Origin: Aquatica leii
Taxonomy: Eukaryota; Arthropoda; Insecta; Coleoptera; Lampyridae
Reading direction: 5' to 3'
Assembly (NCBI GenBank): GCA_035610365.1
Contig: CM069432.1
Span: 225,392,532-225,456,531, forward strand
Length of the DNA: 64,000 nucleotides
Made by a program: the position numbers and the translations under genes
Notes under the pieces: model-generated
Seen by the model: the letters and a program-made list of their open reading frames with translations, nothing else
What the model was told of the DNA's origin: nothing
The model's database searches: none
Shown here: piece after piece, positions 20,430 through 32,760 of the stretch
Layout of the letters: each line of letters begins with the position of its first letter
How positions within the stretch are numbered: position 1 is the stretch's first letter

Positions 20430-20714
20430 AAAACTCGTTCGCGATCATTTGATCAAAGAATTGAAAAAAAACAAAAAAAACGTCGACGTTAGTGGGTGCA
20501 ACTATGGATTGCTAGGAAAAATATCTTTGGAGTTTCGGATTCATTGTTAAAAAAATTAGCAGATGAAGATCAGCACGAATCAATCTGAGATACCTTGCCA
20601 CTGGCGATTTTTTTAGACGTTTGGAATATTTATATAGAGTTCCTCAAAACACAATATCCTATTTTTGTCAAAAAGAATGTGAAGCTATTTGGACGGTGCT
20701 TGGGGATTTATTAA
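20430..20714 (+). pseudogene. PIF/Harbinger transposase, N-terminal half (decayed)
   Basis: With frame changes, the translation reads a YLATGDFFRRL block followed from 20621 by a YRVPQNTISYF...CEAIWTVL block. These are the characteristic PIF/Harbinger motifs preceding the catalytic core. Similarity stops exactly at TTAA 20711-20714, where an inverted-repeat element is inserted. The C-terminal half resumes at 26288. Several stops precede 20621. Confidence 0.7.
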
Positions 20715-21965
20715 GAGGTCGATCGCTGCAGTTTATCCCGATAGATGACACCACATGTAAAAACAGTATTAACTTTGCGACTAGAAAACTCGCTAAAAAC
20801 AAAAAATTATGACTTAGTGATAATGTTATTTTAAAGAGGAAATGTTAGTTTAGGTAATGACAAAATTTTACATCAAACCTAGCTTTACTTAACGAGTATT
20901 TTACAATTGAAATCAGTGTAAATTGAATTTTGATTGCAACCAATTACGATTATATTACTTTAATACCTAAGTTAGACAATAACAAGCATTCTGTGAAAGT
21001 ATAAGATGTAAAATGATTACCGTACGTTTTATTTGTATCCGCAAAATATTTACTTTTGCAATTGCTATAAAAATGGACGCCGTAAAACTTAATATAGTTC
21101 AGCACTCGAGCAAGAGATGGCAAAATGTATAAGAATCTTCCAAGACTAAAACCAATAGTTATAACACTATAAACCGTGTGAAACATATGGTATATTCTTA
21201 TTCCTTTTATTTGTATTTCTATCTTTATATACGCATACCTATAACGCAAACAACTGATAAATACGTATAGAAGCATGGTTTATACCAAGTTCATACAAGA
21301 TTGCCGGTAAAACAAAACCGTATCAATTACATTTTTCGTAAATTTTCTTCTATTCAATGTACATTTACTGTTAAATCAAAAAACTTAAAAAATTCAATTT
21401 GGATAATTTTTATATAAGTATACTTAGTTCAATTACTGTTACCCTAAGTCTATACTCTAAAATAAACTTTAAAAGTGTACTTATAGTAGTACAAATTTGC
21501 ATTTTTTGTATAATAATGTACCTCTTTAAATAAATTAAAAACAGAAATCATAAGAAGCTTTATTTTTTTCTAAGTTTCTTTTCAAATAAATTTTTTTAAC
21601 TAATAAAAAAGACAAATAACTTATCATGAATTCTTGGGTCTTATCTCATGCCCACGCTTAGCATTCAGCTCTGGCTGTAATATGATACTTGTCTTTGATA
21701 CTGTTTATCTACATTTTAAAACAAGTGTTCTAAAAGTACCATTTACAATTTGCAGTTAAAATGTATTTTATTTTTTTTAAGTGTTATTTTTATTACTGTC
21801 GTTTTTAAGTAAAATATTAAAAGATAATTTAAAAAAGAGATCGATAATAATAAAGTAGATGCATATAACAATTTTCATGTCAACGTTTGTGCAATTCTCA
21901 GATGTTATCTGTATGCCCACGATACGGTTGTTTAGTATTCGGTTTTGACTGTAAAATAATACCCA
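20715..21965 (+). repeat. inverted-repeat arm A
   Basis: Pairs with 22978-24513 in reverse orientation. Short frames inside it (for example 20950-21276) recur on the opposite strand of A' and are not genes. Confidence 0.8.
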
Positions 21966-21969
21966 TTAA

Positions 21970-22935
21970 GAGCGCGATCGAAGTAGTGGGGATTTGATAT
22001 TTTTTATTATGTGCATCATAGATGCAAATCAACGTCAACTCTTCATTCATAGATGGCACCAAACATATAAAAACTGAAATGAAATTAAAAGCGCCATTAT
22101 AGTAGTTGGAATGCGATAGTTTTATGAGTATCTTAGAAGTAATACAACGTCAACTCGTCATTCATAGAGGGCATTAAAAATTTAAAAAAAATTACAGAAA
22201 ATATGCAACCACTATAAAAACTTGAGTGCAAATATGTTTATTATTTTTAATTAATTCTACTGTTAGTGCTTTTTTGTATCATTTTAGTCCTATTTTATGA
22301 CGAAACGTAATTTAAAAATTCATAAAGACAGTATTTATAAAACTTTGAGAAGACATTTGAAATTAGACAAATTTTGAATATCGAATTTCATATAATTAAA
22401 AAAATAAATTAAAATGATTTTTCAATTTATTATAGGAAATGTAAAATATTGGAAAATAAACACAGAATTTTTGCTACTTCTAATTATCAATAGTGGCTTC
22501 TCTGTTAGGTCATTTGCGAATGACCCTCCAAAGAAATACTAACAATTATGCTAGTTTCTAGTTTATATTATTGATTATAAACGATAATAATTATTTTGCA
22601 TATTACAAAGATAGATAAATCGAGCTTAAATATAAATATTTGATTGAATAATAATGCGTTTTTAAAGTATTAATGTTGAAATACCCTTCTGCAGCATTGA
22701 CCAGCAGCCATTACTGTAGATTTTATTACTAAAGTATTTTATATCTTCAGTGTGTATTTAGTTAGCAAAAACAAATGTACAAATATTATATTTATAGACT
22801 CATCAGGTAGGTAATTGTTAGCAATCCTTTTATAGTTGGTATGTCGATAGTAATCTAATCAATTTGCAATTATACAACACGAAAGTTTCGTTTCCAAAAA
22901 TTCATAAAAAATACACCACATTTGAAGATGTTGTG
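21970..22935 (+). repeat. inverted-repeat arm B
   Basis: Pairs with 24525-25469 in reverse orientation. Begins GAGCGCGATCGAAGTAGTGG after TTAA 21966-21969. Carries two subterminal CAACGTCAACTC(T/G)TC repeats and a short MITE-like insert at 22488-22716 that is shared by both arms. Confidence 0.8.
22488..22716 (-). repeat. MITE-like element within arm B
   Basis: Ends CAATAGTGGCTTCTC on the left and, read in reverse, CAGTAATGGCTGCTGG on the right. The reverse copy is at 24728-24953, where the terminus reads CAGTGGCGGCTGC. The ends resemble hAT-type termini, but no duplication was resolved. Confidence 0.45.
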
Positions 22936-22977
22936 TTTTTGCAATTGAATTGTTTTCGAATGACAAGCTGAATCATT

Positions 22978-24513
22978 AATGGGTATCATTTTACAGTCAA
23001 AACCGAATACTAAGCGACGGTCGCTTAGTATTCGGTTTTGTGGGCATACAGATAACATCTGAGAATTGCACAAACGTTGTTGACATGAAAGTTGTTATGA
23101 GCATCTACTTTATTATTATCGATCTCTTTTTTAAATTATCTTTTAATATTTTACTTAAAAACGACAGTAATAAAAATAACACTTAAAAAAATAAAATACA
23201 TTTTAACTGCATAAGCGTCTTATAATCTTTGTTTTTAATTTATTTAATTTAATGGATAATCAATGGCGGCTGGTGGTCAATACTGCAAAAGGGTCATTTT
23301 AATATTACATATTTTTGGAGGGTCATTGACCAAGTGACCTAATGGAGAACCGCTACTCTAGGTCATTATTAGGATTTAAATTTCTGCATGTTAAACGTTG
23401 ATGTTAAGCGCATATCATAATTATTTTAAAGTTAAAAGTTTAAATTTTTATCACAACAATAAACGCACTGAACAGCAAATTGTAAATAGTACTTTTAGAA
23501 TACTTGTTTTAAAATGTAGATAAACAGTATCAAAGACAAGTATCATATTACAGTCAGAGCTGAATGCTCAGCGTGGGCATGATATAAGACCCAAGAATTC
23601 ATAATAAGTTATTTGTCTTTTTTAATAGTTAAAAAAAATTTATTTGAGAAGAAACTTAGAAAAAAATAAGCTTCCTATGATTTCTGTTTTTAATTTTTAG
23701 AAATAGGTACACTATTATACAAAAAACGCAAATTTGTACTACTATAAGTACTGTTTTAAAGTTTATTTTAGTTTATAGACTTAGTGTAAAAGTAATTGAA
23801 CTAAGTATATTTATATAAAAATTATCCAAATTGAATTTTTCAAGTTTTTAAATTTAACAGTAAATGTACATTGCATAGAAGAAAATTTACGAAAAATGTA
23901 ATTGATACGGTTTTGTTTTACCGGCAATCTTGTATGAACTTGGTATAAACCATGCTTCTAAACGTATTTATCAGTTGTTTGCGTTATAGGTATGCGCATA
24001 TAAAGATAGAAATACAAATAAAAGGAATAAGACTATACTATATGTTTTACACGGTTTATAGTGTTATAACTATTGGTTTTAGTCTTGGAAGATTCTTATA
24101 CATTTAGCCATCTCTTGCTCAAGTGCTGAACTATATTAAGTTTTAGGGCGTCCATTTTTATAGCAATTGCAAAAGTAAATACTTTGCGGATACAAATAAA
24201 ACGTACGGTAATCATTTCACATCTTATACTTTCACATAATGCTTGTTATTATCTAACTTAGGTATTAAAGTAATATAATTGTAATTGGTTGCAATCAAAA
24301 TTCAATTTACACTGATTTCAATTGTAAAATACTCGTTAAGTAAAGCTAGGTTCGATGTAGAATTTTGTCATTACCTAAACTAACATTTCCTCTTTAAAAC
24401 AACATTATCACTAAATCATAATTTTTTGTTTTTAGCGAGTTTTCTAGTCGCAAAGTTAATACTGCTTTTACATGTGGTGTCATCTATCGGGATAAACTGC
24501 AGCGATCGCCCTC
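22978..24513 (-). repeat. inverted-repeat arm A' with a 275-bp insertion
   Basis: Reverse complement of arm A with a few percent divergence. Two additions distinguish it: a near-perfect 42-bp palindrome centred near 23017, and an insertion at about 23211-23484 that contains another diverged copy of the GGCGGCTGGTGG MITE sequence. Confidence 0.8.
23211..23484. repeat. insertion specific to arm A'
   Basis: Arm A reads continuously across this point (AACTGCAAATTG in reverse), whereas A' is interrupted between AACTGCA and AATTG, with a possible GCA duplication. The insert has GGCGGCTGGTGGTCAATACT and GAGGGTCATTGACC segments related to the MITE in arm B. Confidence 0.6.
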
Positions 24514-24524
24514 TTTATTGTAAA

Positions 24525-25469
24525 AACATATCTTCAAATGTGGTGTATTTTTTATGAATTTTTGAAAACAAAACTTGCAAATAGATTAGATTACTATCGA
24601 CACACCAACTATAAAAAGATTGCTAACAATTAGCTACCTTATGAGCCTATAAATATAATATTTGTACATTTGTTTTTACTAACTAAATACACACTGAAAA
24701 TATAAAATACTTTAGTAATAAAATCTACAGTGGCGGCTGCTGCTGCAGAAGGGCTTTTCAACATTAATACGTACTTTAAAAACGCATTATTATTCAATCA
24801 AAGATTTATATTTAAGCTGGATTTATCTATCTTTGTAATATGCAAAATAATTATTATCGTTTATAAACAATAATATAAACTAGAAACTAGCATAATTGTT
24901 AGTATTTCTTTGGAGGGTCATTGGCAAATGACCTAACAGAGAAGCCACTATTGATAATTAGAAGTAGCAAAAATTCGGTTTTTATTTTCCAATATTTTAC
25001 ATTTCCTATAACAAATTAAAAAAACATTTTAAATTATTTTTTAAATTATATGAAATTCGATATTTGTCTAATTTCAAATGTCTTCTCAAAGTTTTATAAA
25101 TACTGTCTTTATGAAATTTTAAATTACGTTTCGTCACAAAATAGGACTAAAATGATACAAAAAAAACAGTAACAGTAGAATTAAATTAAAAATAATAAAC
25201 AAATTTCCACTCAAGTTTTTATAGTGGTTGCATATTATTTTCTGTAATTTTTTTTAAATTTTTAATGCCCTCTGTGAATGACGAGTTGACGTTGTATTAC
25301 TTCTAAGATACTCGTAAAACTATTGCATTCCAACTACTATAATGGCGCTTTTAATTTCATTTCAGTTTTTATATATTGGGTGCCATCTATGAATGAAGAG
25401 TTGACGTTGATTTGCATCTATGATGCACATAATAAAAAATATCAAATCCCCACTACTTCGATCGCGCTC
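24525..25469 (-). repeat. inverted-repeat arm B'
   Basis: Reverse complement of arm B with scattered substitutions, including its own MITE copy (24728-24953). Ends CGATCGCGCTC followed by TTAA 25470-25473. Confidence 0.8.
24728..24953 (+). repeat. MITE-like element within arm B'
   Basis: Starts CAGTGGCGGCTGCTGCTGCA and ends GAAGCCACTATTG. Inverted counterpart of 22488-22716, so it was present before arm B was duplicated. Confidence 0.45.
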
Positions 25470-25599
25470 TTAAGGTGCGTTGCATACTTTACTAATTATA
25501 ATTTTCTAAATTATTTTTACCTATTTTAAATCTTAATACAATATTATTTAAATAATGTTATTAAGAGTTTTTGTGAGTATATCTTCTTCTTGTCTTTCT

Positions 25600-26245
25600 T
25601 GGCACAATGTTTTCAGTTCAATATTGTTTGCTTTTTGCGGAAAGATCATGGTTGCAGATACTATTGGCTACTGGATCCTGTATTGATATGATAATGTATT
25701 CTCATACTAAAGTGACTGACATATTGTAGAGACTGAGAGCGTGATTCAGTGTCTTGTGGAAAGATTCTAGGTATAAATACCATGGACTGTTGGGTTTTGT
25801 TCTAGTGATATTGATATGATGATGTATTCCCATATTCAAGTGACTGGCTGACAGATTGTAGATACTGATAGCGTGACCCAGAGTAAAATGATACTGAAGA
25901 TTGTAATAGTCGTTTCTTGACCACGATAGATTGAAGTTTTTCTCAGCAAGCTAATGCTTTGTCCAGAAGCATATTATTTGATTGCACTGCTAAACTTTTG
26001 CAAAACAAATCCAACACGTGTTCAAGTTCAATTCTGCTTTGCCCACTCAACGTTTCTGATTCTTTGATGGCTTTATCAATCATTGTTCTATTACAGTTAA
26101 TTGGCTTTACATACAAATTTCAAGTTTTCTATATACTAGTGGTTTCTCTCTGCCCAACACTATCAGCTTTAGAATTGTTCTGTTCCCTTGCGCTTGTACT
26201 CTCTTCTGAAGTAAGCTCTGTATTTTCCCTTACTGGAACATTCTG
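25600..26245 (-). pseudogene. possible Harbinger accessory (Myb/MADF-type) gene remnant
   Basis: The minus-strand translation gives a charged, serine-rich stretch (SETLSGQSRIELEHVL, then DLFCKSLAVQSNNMLLDKAL) followed by more sequence after a stop. This resembles the C-terminal tail of the DNA-binding partner protein of PIF/Harbinger elements. No DNA-binding domain is visible. A diverged direct repeat (25683 and 25812, 129 bp apart) lies in the 3' part. The assignment is weak, and the stretch could equally be intron sequence of the flanking transposase gene. Confidence 0.25.
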
Positions 26246-26287
26246 AAATAAGAAGATATAAGTATATTTATTGTTACAAATTCTTCA

Positions 26288-26945
26288 GACTCAAAGTGAA
26301 TGGAAGAAAATAATGGAAAACTACTATAGACTATAGAACTTTCCAAACTGTATCGGCGCGATGGATAGAAAATTGATGAATATAAGATGCCCGGGAAAAT
26401 CTGGATCTGACTATTGCGATTACAAAAAGAATTTTAGCATTCATCTATTTACGGTTGTTGGCGCGACATATAATTTTATTTATATAAATTTAGGAACAAA
26501 TAGAAAAGTCAATGATGCATCGGTCTTTAATAAATCAACCTTAAATAAAGTGTTATCCTTGGATTCACTTAATATTACAAAAGAAGGTGTATTCGTGGCT
26601 GATGACTCCTATCCTTTGCAAACCAATATTTTGAAACCATACAGTACTAGAGGAGAATTTTGAGATAAACAAAAAACTATTGCCTGTCTAAGGCTTGACG
26701 CGTAGTCGAAAATAGTTTTGGGATACTAGTATCAAAATTTCGAATATTTGAAAAGCATACACAACGTGTACTCTCCACAATTGTCATAAAAAAGCAACAA
26801 TAGATTACGTAACACAACGGTTACTAGAAACCGAGGATGATGTATTATTCCAGGAGAATGGCGAGAAGTACCATCTGTAGCATTAAACAGTTTAACTCTA
26901 ATACATGCAATTGTTATATGCACTGTTTCATGGCAATGGAACATG
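26288..26945 (+). pseudogene. PIF/Harbinger transposase, C-terminal catalytic half (decayed)
   Basis: From 26288 the frame reads TQSEWKKIMENYYRL, a stop in place of the usual Trp, then NFPNCIGAMDRK, with the first catalytic Asp in AMD where the family has GAxDGKH. An SGSDYCDYKKNFSI block and VADDSYPLQTN with the second acidic region follow. The frame stops at 26662, and out-of-frame remnants of the C-terminus follow. TTCTTCAG just before 26288 resembles a 3' splice site. Probably the same gene as 20430-20714, separated by the TTAA-flanked insertion and a further 800 bp. Confidence 0.75.
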
Positions 26946-29900
26946 ATAAAAAAAGTACGTTAACCTTTTAAATAAGTTATTTTATTTTTTAGTATATGCA
27001 GTATTTAAATGGGAATTATAGGTATCACCCCTTTAAACGTTATACCAACCTATACGTAGGATTTCTTTACGATTTATGAAGTTATGATTATTTATAACCG
27101 ATCTAAAGTGAAAAAGATCAACAAAATCATTGTAGGAAACCAATAAATTACGATTTCATATTATTGCGTCATCTAATTGAGTCACGTAATGACCACGCCC
27201 GAGGTAACAAAATGCAACAACTGATAACCAATCATCAATGACACTTATGTAAATAACTTATAATTAGTAGGTTTAAGTTTTATTTTTTCTTGCGTTTCAA
27301 TATTTAACCCTTCACAGTGTATTGTGGCGTCCAAATTATAAATTTGCAAATTTTTAAATTAAAATTGTAAATTTAATTGTACGACAGAACACGTTAACCA
27401 CAACCGCAAACCGATAAAGTGGTAGAAAAACCTCATAAAATTAAATACTTACTGATATTAATCTATTAGAATTTAATAGCTCGTGTTCTTATATTATCAA
27501 TAATGAAAAGATCTAAAACGTAAAACTGATTAACAAAATTTATTTGTCAATAAAACAAGTTTTATTTAAAACTATTGCTTTTTGGAAATGTCGTTATCAT
27601 AACAGTTTTGCACATTTTCTAAAACAGTAAGTTCGTTGCCGCTTTCGGTGAAAAAGATTCTTCCAGAATCTTAATTATAACCTGAATTTATGGTTGAAAT
27701 AACAATAAAAATTACATACCTTGGCTGTTACTGCACGCCGGAATATTAGGTACATAATTTTTTTTTTGATGATACTTCTTCTTTTAATGAACTAAATATA
27801 AGCTTTGTACGATTACTAACATGTTTATCCATATTTAGTGCGATTTGCAATCACTGTTACAGAACAAAATATCAACAAAAACGTAAAAACGTAGTTTTGA
27901 ATTTAAGTTAATTTGATGCAACATTACAATTGTTTTGCATGCGGTCTACTCAATATTTGCTTATGTAAGAATATTGCAATTTCAAATACGTTAGTGTTGC
28001 ATAATATTTCATTAAACTCTTTATACTGCTAGATTGTCTTAAATACAATGAAAATACAGCTAGACTTACATACTGAAAGAGTAACGTTGTTTGAGTGAAA
28101 CATTGGAATATCTCAAAAAAAAGTTTTTTGCGCTTAAGATAGTCTTGCACTCAGAGCGCGATTAATTAAGCTGAGATATGTTTTGAAAGGATAAGGTTAG
28201 GATTTAAATGAAAAATGTTTTGAACTAATCTAGTAGACCATTTCAGAACGCTGTCAGTTTGTGTCATTCTCTGTCATACAATTGGATTTGACAGTACACT
28301 CTATGTCTCTAGTTTAGGATAAAAATGGCGTCTGTAGGACAGTTTTACAGCACATTGAAAATCTTATTGACTAAGAAAGTAATTTTACCGCAAGCAAAGA
28401 CCGCAAGTGTAATTTAAAATTGATATCAGTAGCCGAGTTTAATGATAATAGTGATATTATTGTAAGCAATATTTGTTTGTAATGATAACTGCATCCCACT
28501 GTTCTTCTATAATTTTTTATTTTAAAAATGTTTATAAATAAAAAAAAGTTTTACTACTAAGTTATTACTTTTTTCATCATTGTCATCTTCATACATGTAT
28601 ATTATTACCGTCATCTAAATTATCGTTAATTCTGATAATAAAATTGTTTACTTGATTACCTAAAAATATCTCGTTTTCGATAAACTTTTTTTGCTACGCT
28701 TGGAAATAAAGATTTTACAGTGTCAGTCTTCTAAAAAATTTGTTCGGCATTTTTTTTACATTATCTAGATTAAATGTAGTATTATGGATGGCAATACAAT
28801 TCTCTACAATCGCCCACATTATTTCAATTCTAAAAATCCATTTAATTTTATAAACTGCAACTACTAACTTTTTATATAATATATAATTTAAAAAAAAATA
28901 TTTATATTAAACTCTTATTCATATATTGATGTACACAAATTATGTTACATTGTTATTGTAATTAAGAATTTAATCTAAAAAATAAAAATACAAGCAGAAT
29001 TAATGGCCATAAAAACTTGAAATAACTTTATTTATTCTTAATTTTGTACTTAGAGAGAGTTTATTACAGCTTAAAGTGTATGCAAATTATCCTGCACATA
29101 CAATAAAAAGTTCATTGGTCAATTAACAATATTTTATTACACAAACAAATGAACCATATACTGATCATAACTTTACTTTTATAAGCTTGTAAATTCCTTT
29201 GTATTAGTTGTATATTTTTTCTTTTACCTATTTTTTACACGAGCTTAAGTCATTATCTACCAAGTGAGTTTAACTACAAATCTCTGTCAAGCTTACGCTT
29301 GTAGTTAATAATGATTGAGAGCAATTCTTTACAGCTTCCTTAATTGTAGGTTTGACGAGCATGATTGCCGAGTAAACCGCGATGAGTGGTCGTAAATAAG
29401 AAACACAAAGTGCATTATAAAATTAAAATGTAAGACTTTGTCGACACATTCATTGGTTAGGTGTGTGTGGTTAAATAAATAACCCGGTTTTACTGTTAAC
29501 AACGGTTGTAACACATTGTAGGCATAAAACAATACGTTTGAATTTGATTATGCTTGTGTTTTATAGTAAAACATCGACATATTAAGATAACGTTGCTAAA
29601 TATAAGAAAAAACATAAATGTATAACAAACACTAATTAAAAATGTGCAATTTCAAAGTAAAAATTAGTAAAGTGTAATAATTCAGAAATTAAAATGATTG
29701 TGTAGTTTAGTTTTGTTTACAATTTTAACCCAAACCAACAAAAAATGAAATATCCTTGTTTGCAATTCCGTGTAAATTAAAAAAAAATACAAAAAAACCA
29801 AAGTGAAAAACTGCTTAAAAAAGATTAAAGAAATTAAATATTTATTTAAGTATAATTAATAAATCTCGAAATATATGAATAGAAAAGACAAGTACAACTT

Positions 29901-30500
29901 AACATATTATTTAAAATTAATAATTAAACAAAAATAAATTAATTTTAAAAAACAAGACAAACCCTATTTTAAACAACAAAAAAACAAAAATTTCGAAAAC
30001 TGGATTGAGTTTCGTTTTGCTTTTAATGGTATGATTAATAAAAATCCTTAATTACCTAATAAACAATAACTTCATAGTTTGAGTTTTGCAGTCAAAAGCA
30101 CAATTGTTAAAAAAATTAAGAACAAAATTATTCCGTTGCGTGAGAGAAAATACGAAAATTGCTTGTATGCTTTGCCATAGTGTAACAATTTTTTTAATGA
30201 TGTTTAATGTATATCGATTACGTCAGAAAAAGTAGCTTATTCTTGATTCTTTTCCGTTTTTGGAAGCCCATCTAGGTAACAATGGTGAACGTTGAAAAAA
30301 TGTTTTGCCAATATTAGTTCATAAGTGTGTAACTTAGAATTACTGGTTGTGACTCAAAAGTAAAAATTATTTTATTTAAATAAAATATTACTAAAATACT
30401 TAATTTTGTGCATTTTCTTTTTTGCAAATGGGGTTGTAATCTCGACCACTTTGTAGAAAATAGGCAATTAAATACCAAAAGTGATAAAATACATATACCA
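26946..30500. other. AT-rich sequence, no gene recognised
   Basis: Only short frames without recognisable motifs on either strand. Confidence 0.6.
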
Positions 30501-32006
30501 AGTGTCCCAAAATTGCGGGGAAATAAAGCTACTAGGTAGTGTAGAGGTCAAAATAAGTCGATTGGACCTTATTTATATCTGTATCCAAATTTACCGTCTG
30601 TCCGTAAGAAGCGTTTAAAATCTACTTAAAAAATCACATTTTTCTACATTACTTAGAAGTGCAAAACAATTTTAGTGAAAATTTAGCCAAAGTGTGTTTA
30701 TAAGGATTTCCGTACTTTTAGTAATAAAAAAGAAAGAAAAATCATTGTAGAAGCGTTAAGACAGCTCTCACTTTGAGTTTTTTAATAATTTTCCTAAAGA
30801 TAGTAATTCGGCTCTAACACTTTTTTAACGGGAAAGTTTGCTCATCATCTTCATTTTTTGACTCTTGTAAAAACTTCGTGTTTTGCATAGTTTTGAAGAA
30901 ATAAAATGTCTTCTCAAACACTGATAACCGTGGACATACAAACAAAACAAACAGAAACAGAACAGAAAACAAATTGATAATCATCCCAGCTTATTGTTGA
31001 CAGTAAATGTTCTACTGATTTGTTCAGTTTTAGTTGCTTTTGTATTGTTTGTTTATCGCAATCACCTTTTTTTGCATTAATTGCTCTTGCTGTTCTTGTT
31101 GCGCTTAGTTTTGCAGTTTTCAAATTATGAATTTTCCTTTGAATGAAAGTTTCTGCGTATATGAAAAGAAGTATCCAAACCACAAAACTATTGCCCAAAT
31201 TGAAAGACGTCTTCAAAAAACAGAGTATTTGAAACTAGTCAGAAATAACGCTGGAAGACCTCAACAAGCCCAAACACCTATTGCGAAAGATGCTGTTCAA
31301 AGAATTGATGACACCAGTACCAGAACATTGCAACGAGAGACTGGGATTCTAAAAAACAATGTGAGTCGAATATTTTGAGATAAATTACTTTGTCTATTCT
31401 ACATTTAGCCAGTGAATTATTGCTGCTTGACCACGGATTACGTTTAAATTTTTCAGAAATTGTTCTGAAGTGAGTCGACACTAATATCTTGTTTAGTGAT
31501 AACTCTTGTTTTCCACGTCGTGGCAGGTGAAAATCCACATGCTATTAAAGGTAGATTTTATCAACGAGAATTAAAAAATAATGTTTGGGTCGGAATTATT
31601 GTCAGTTAGTTTAGCAGAATTAGTAGAACACTTGCCCTTTAATTTGCGTCAAAACATGTTCTTTATGCACGACGGCGCACCACCTAACTATGCACGTGCC
31701 GTAAGAGAATATCTTAATGAACAATTTGCTGGTAGATGGATTGATGGAAGACAAGAAACACCCATTCAATTGCCACCGCGGTTTCCAGATTTAAATCCTT
31801 ACGACTTCAGGTTGAAATGCTGTGAACGCACTACGAGAAAACGACGATGTTTTAAAAAAGGTGCATTTTAATTTTTTACGTTATACAAAATTCGGAACAA
31901 CGTAGAAAAATGTGATTTCTTATGTATACTTTGAACTCTTCACATGGACAAACCGTACAGGTGCAGTACATGGTAGCTTTACTTTTCAGTAATTTTAAAA
32001 CACCCT
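30501..32006 (+). mobile_element. Tc1/mariner-like (IS630-related) element, decayed
   Basis: About 1.5 kb bounded by imperfect inverted repeats. The left end reads GTGTCCCAAAATT...AAATAAAGCTAC. The right end read in reverse is GGTGTTTTAAAATT...AAGTAAAGCTACC. It encloses a transposase remnant. The terminal duplication was not resolved. Confidence 0.65.
31127..31871 (+). pseudogene. Tc1/mariner-like transposase remnant
   Basis: The N-terminal part (31127-31378) shows a helix-turn-helix type stretch with STRTLQRETGI before the first stop. After frame changes, fragments reading ILFSD (first catalytic Asp region) appear. From 31581 a frame carries FFMHDGAPPNYARAVREYLN, WIDGRQ and FPDLNPYDF, corresponding to the second Asp block and the PDLNP...D/E block of insect IS630-Tc1-mariner transposases with a DUF4817-type N-terminus. 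Many stops; not functional. Confidence 0.75.
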
Positions 32007-32640
32007 GCATTTAATAATCCATGAAGGTATATATGTATTGTATAAAAAAAATTGATCCGTTAGGGTTACTAGAACCAATAATAATACAATATTAATTAAT
32101 TTTACTAATCTTATTGTAACTAAAACTAAAACTATCGAGAAAAAGCATTTCATTAGTAATAACTTAATTTTGATTAAGCCTTATTAGTTTAAAATTTAAT
32201 ATTTTCACTAAGTTAACCCAAAAATTGTATTCATGATAAACAAGAAAACTAGTTTCGACAATTTAAATTGTTATTGTCGGTTAAACTAAGAGCAAATAAA
32301 TTAACAAAAATAATTAAACATTTAAAAAAGCTTACAAGCTATATATTACATGTGAATGACAAATGTCAAAAATTAAAAAAATTAAATTGAAACTTTTTTT
32401 CTTTGATTAAAACTGACATTAAATACACAGCCATATGTGATATAAAATAAATCAAGAATTTGTATAAGACAATTATGTGAATTTTCATTATAAACACGTT
32501 AAATTTCAAGAACTTCAAAATGATTAAAAAAAGAGCTTTTCTTACAAAAATGAAAAACTTTAACGTTAAAATCAGAAAAAAAAAGAATAACCGGTAGGTA
32601 AAATATGATTAGCAAAGAACAAGTGTTTGATATACCAAAA

Positions 32641-32760
32641 TTTTAATACCTTTTAATAAAATAAATAAGTTCTTTCAATCTTGTTTTGAACTTTCTACCA
32701 GTTTGTCCTATATAAGAACAATTGCAAGAAATTGCAACAATTATGATTAGTAGAAAAAAA
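32641..32760 (-). pseudogene. Penelope-like GIY-YIG endonuclease fragment
   Basis: The minus-strand translation from about 32744 reads SCNCSYIGQTGRKFKTRLKE. This is the Cys-containing YIGQTGR signature of the Penelope GIY-YIG domain followed by the conserved Arg region. Upstream RT is absent, so only a piece of the 3' coding end survives. Confidence 0.65.

Larger units (their letters stand above)
20715..25469. mobile_element. TTAA-flanked composite of interlaced inverted repeats (A-B-A'-B')
   Basis: Four arms: A 20715-21965, B 21970-22935, A' (reverse of A) 22978-24513, B' (reverse of B) 24525-25469. A and B both begin with a related terminus directly after TTAA (GAGGTCGATCG at 20715 and GAGCGCGATCG at 21970). 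A' and B' end with the reverse of those termini. TTAA also follows B' at 25470-25473, while A' is followed by TTTA. TTAA is the target of piggyBac-like and some other DNA transposons, but the GAG ends are not standard piggyBac CCC ends. No transposase is visible inside, so a non-autonomous long-TIR element family is likely. Confidence 0.65.

Noticed and set aside
20715..25469. Crossed inverted repeats as an assembly artefact
   Set aside because: Arms differ by scattered substitutions and A' has a 275-bp insertion absent from A, so they are not duplicated reads; long-read confirmation would still help.
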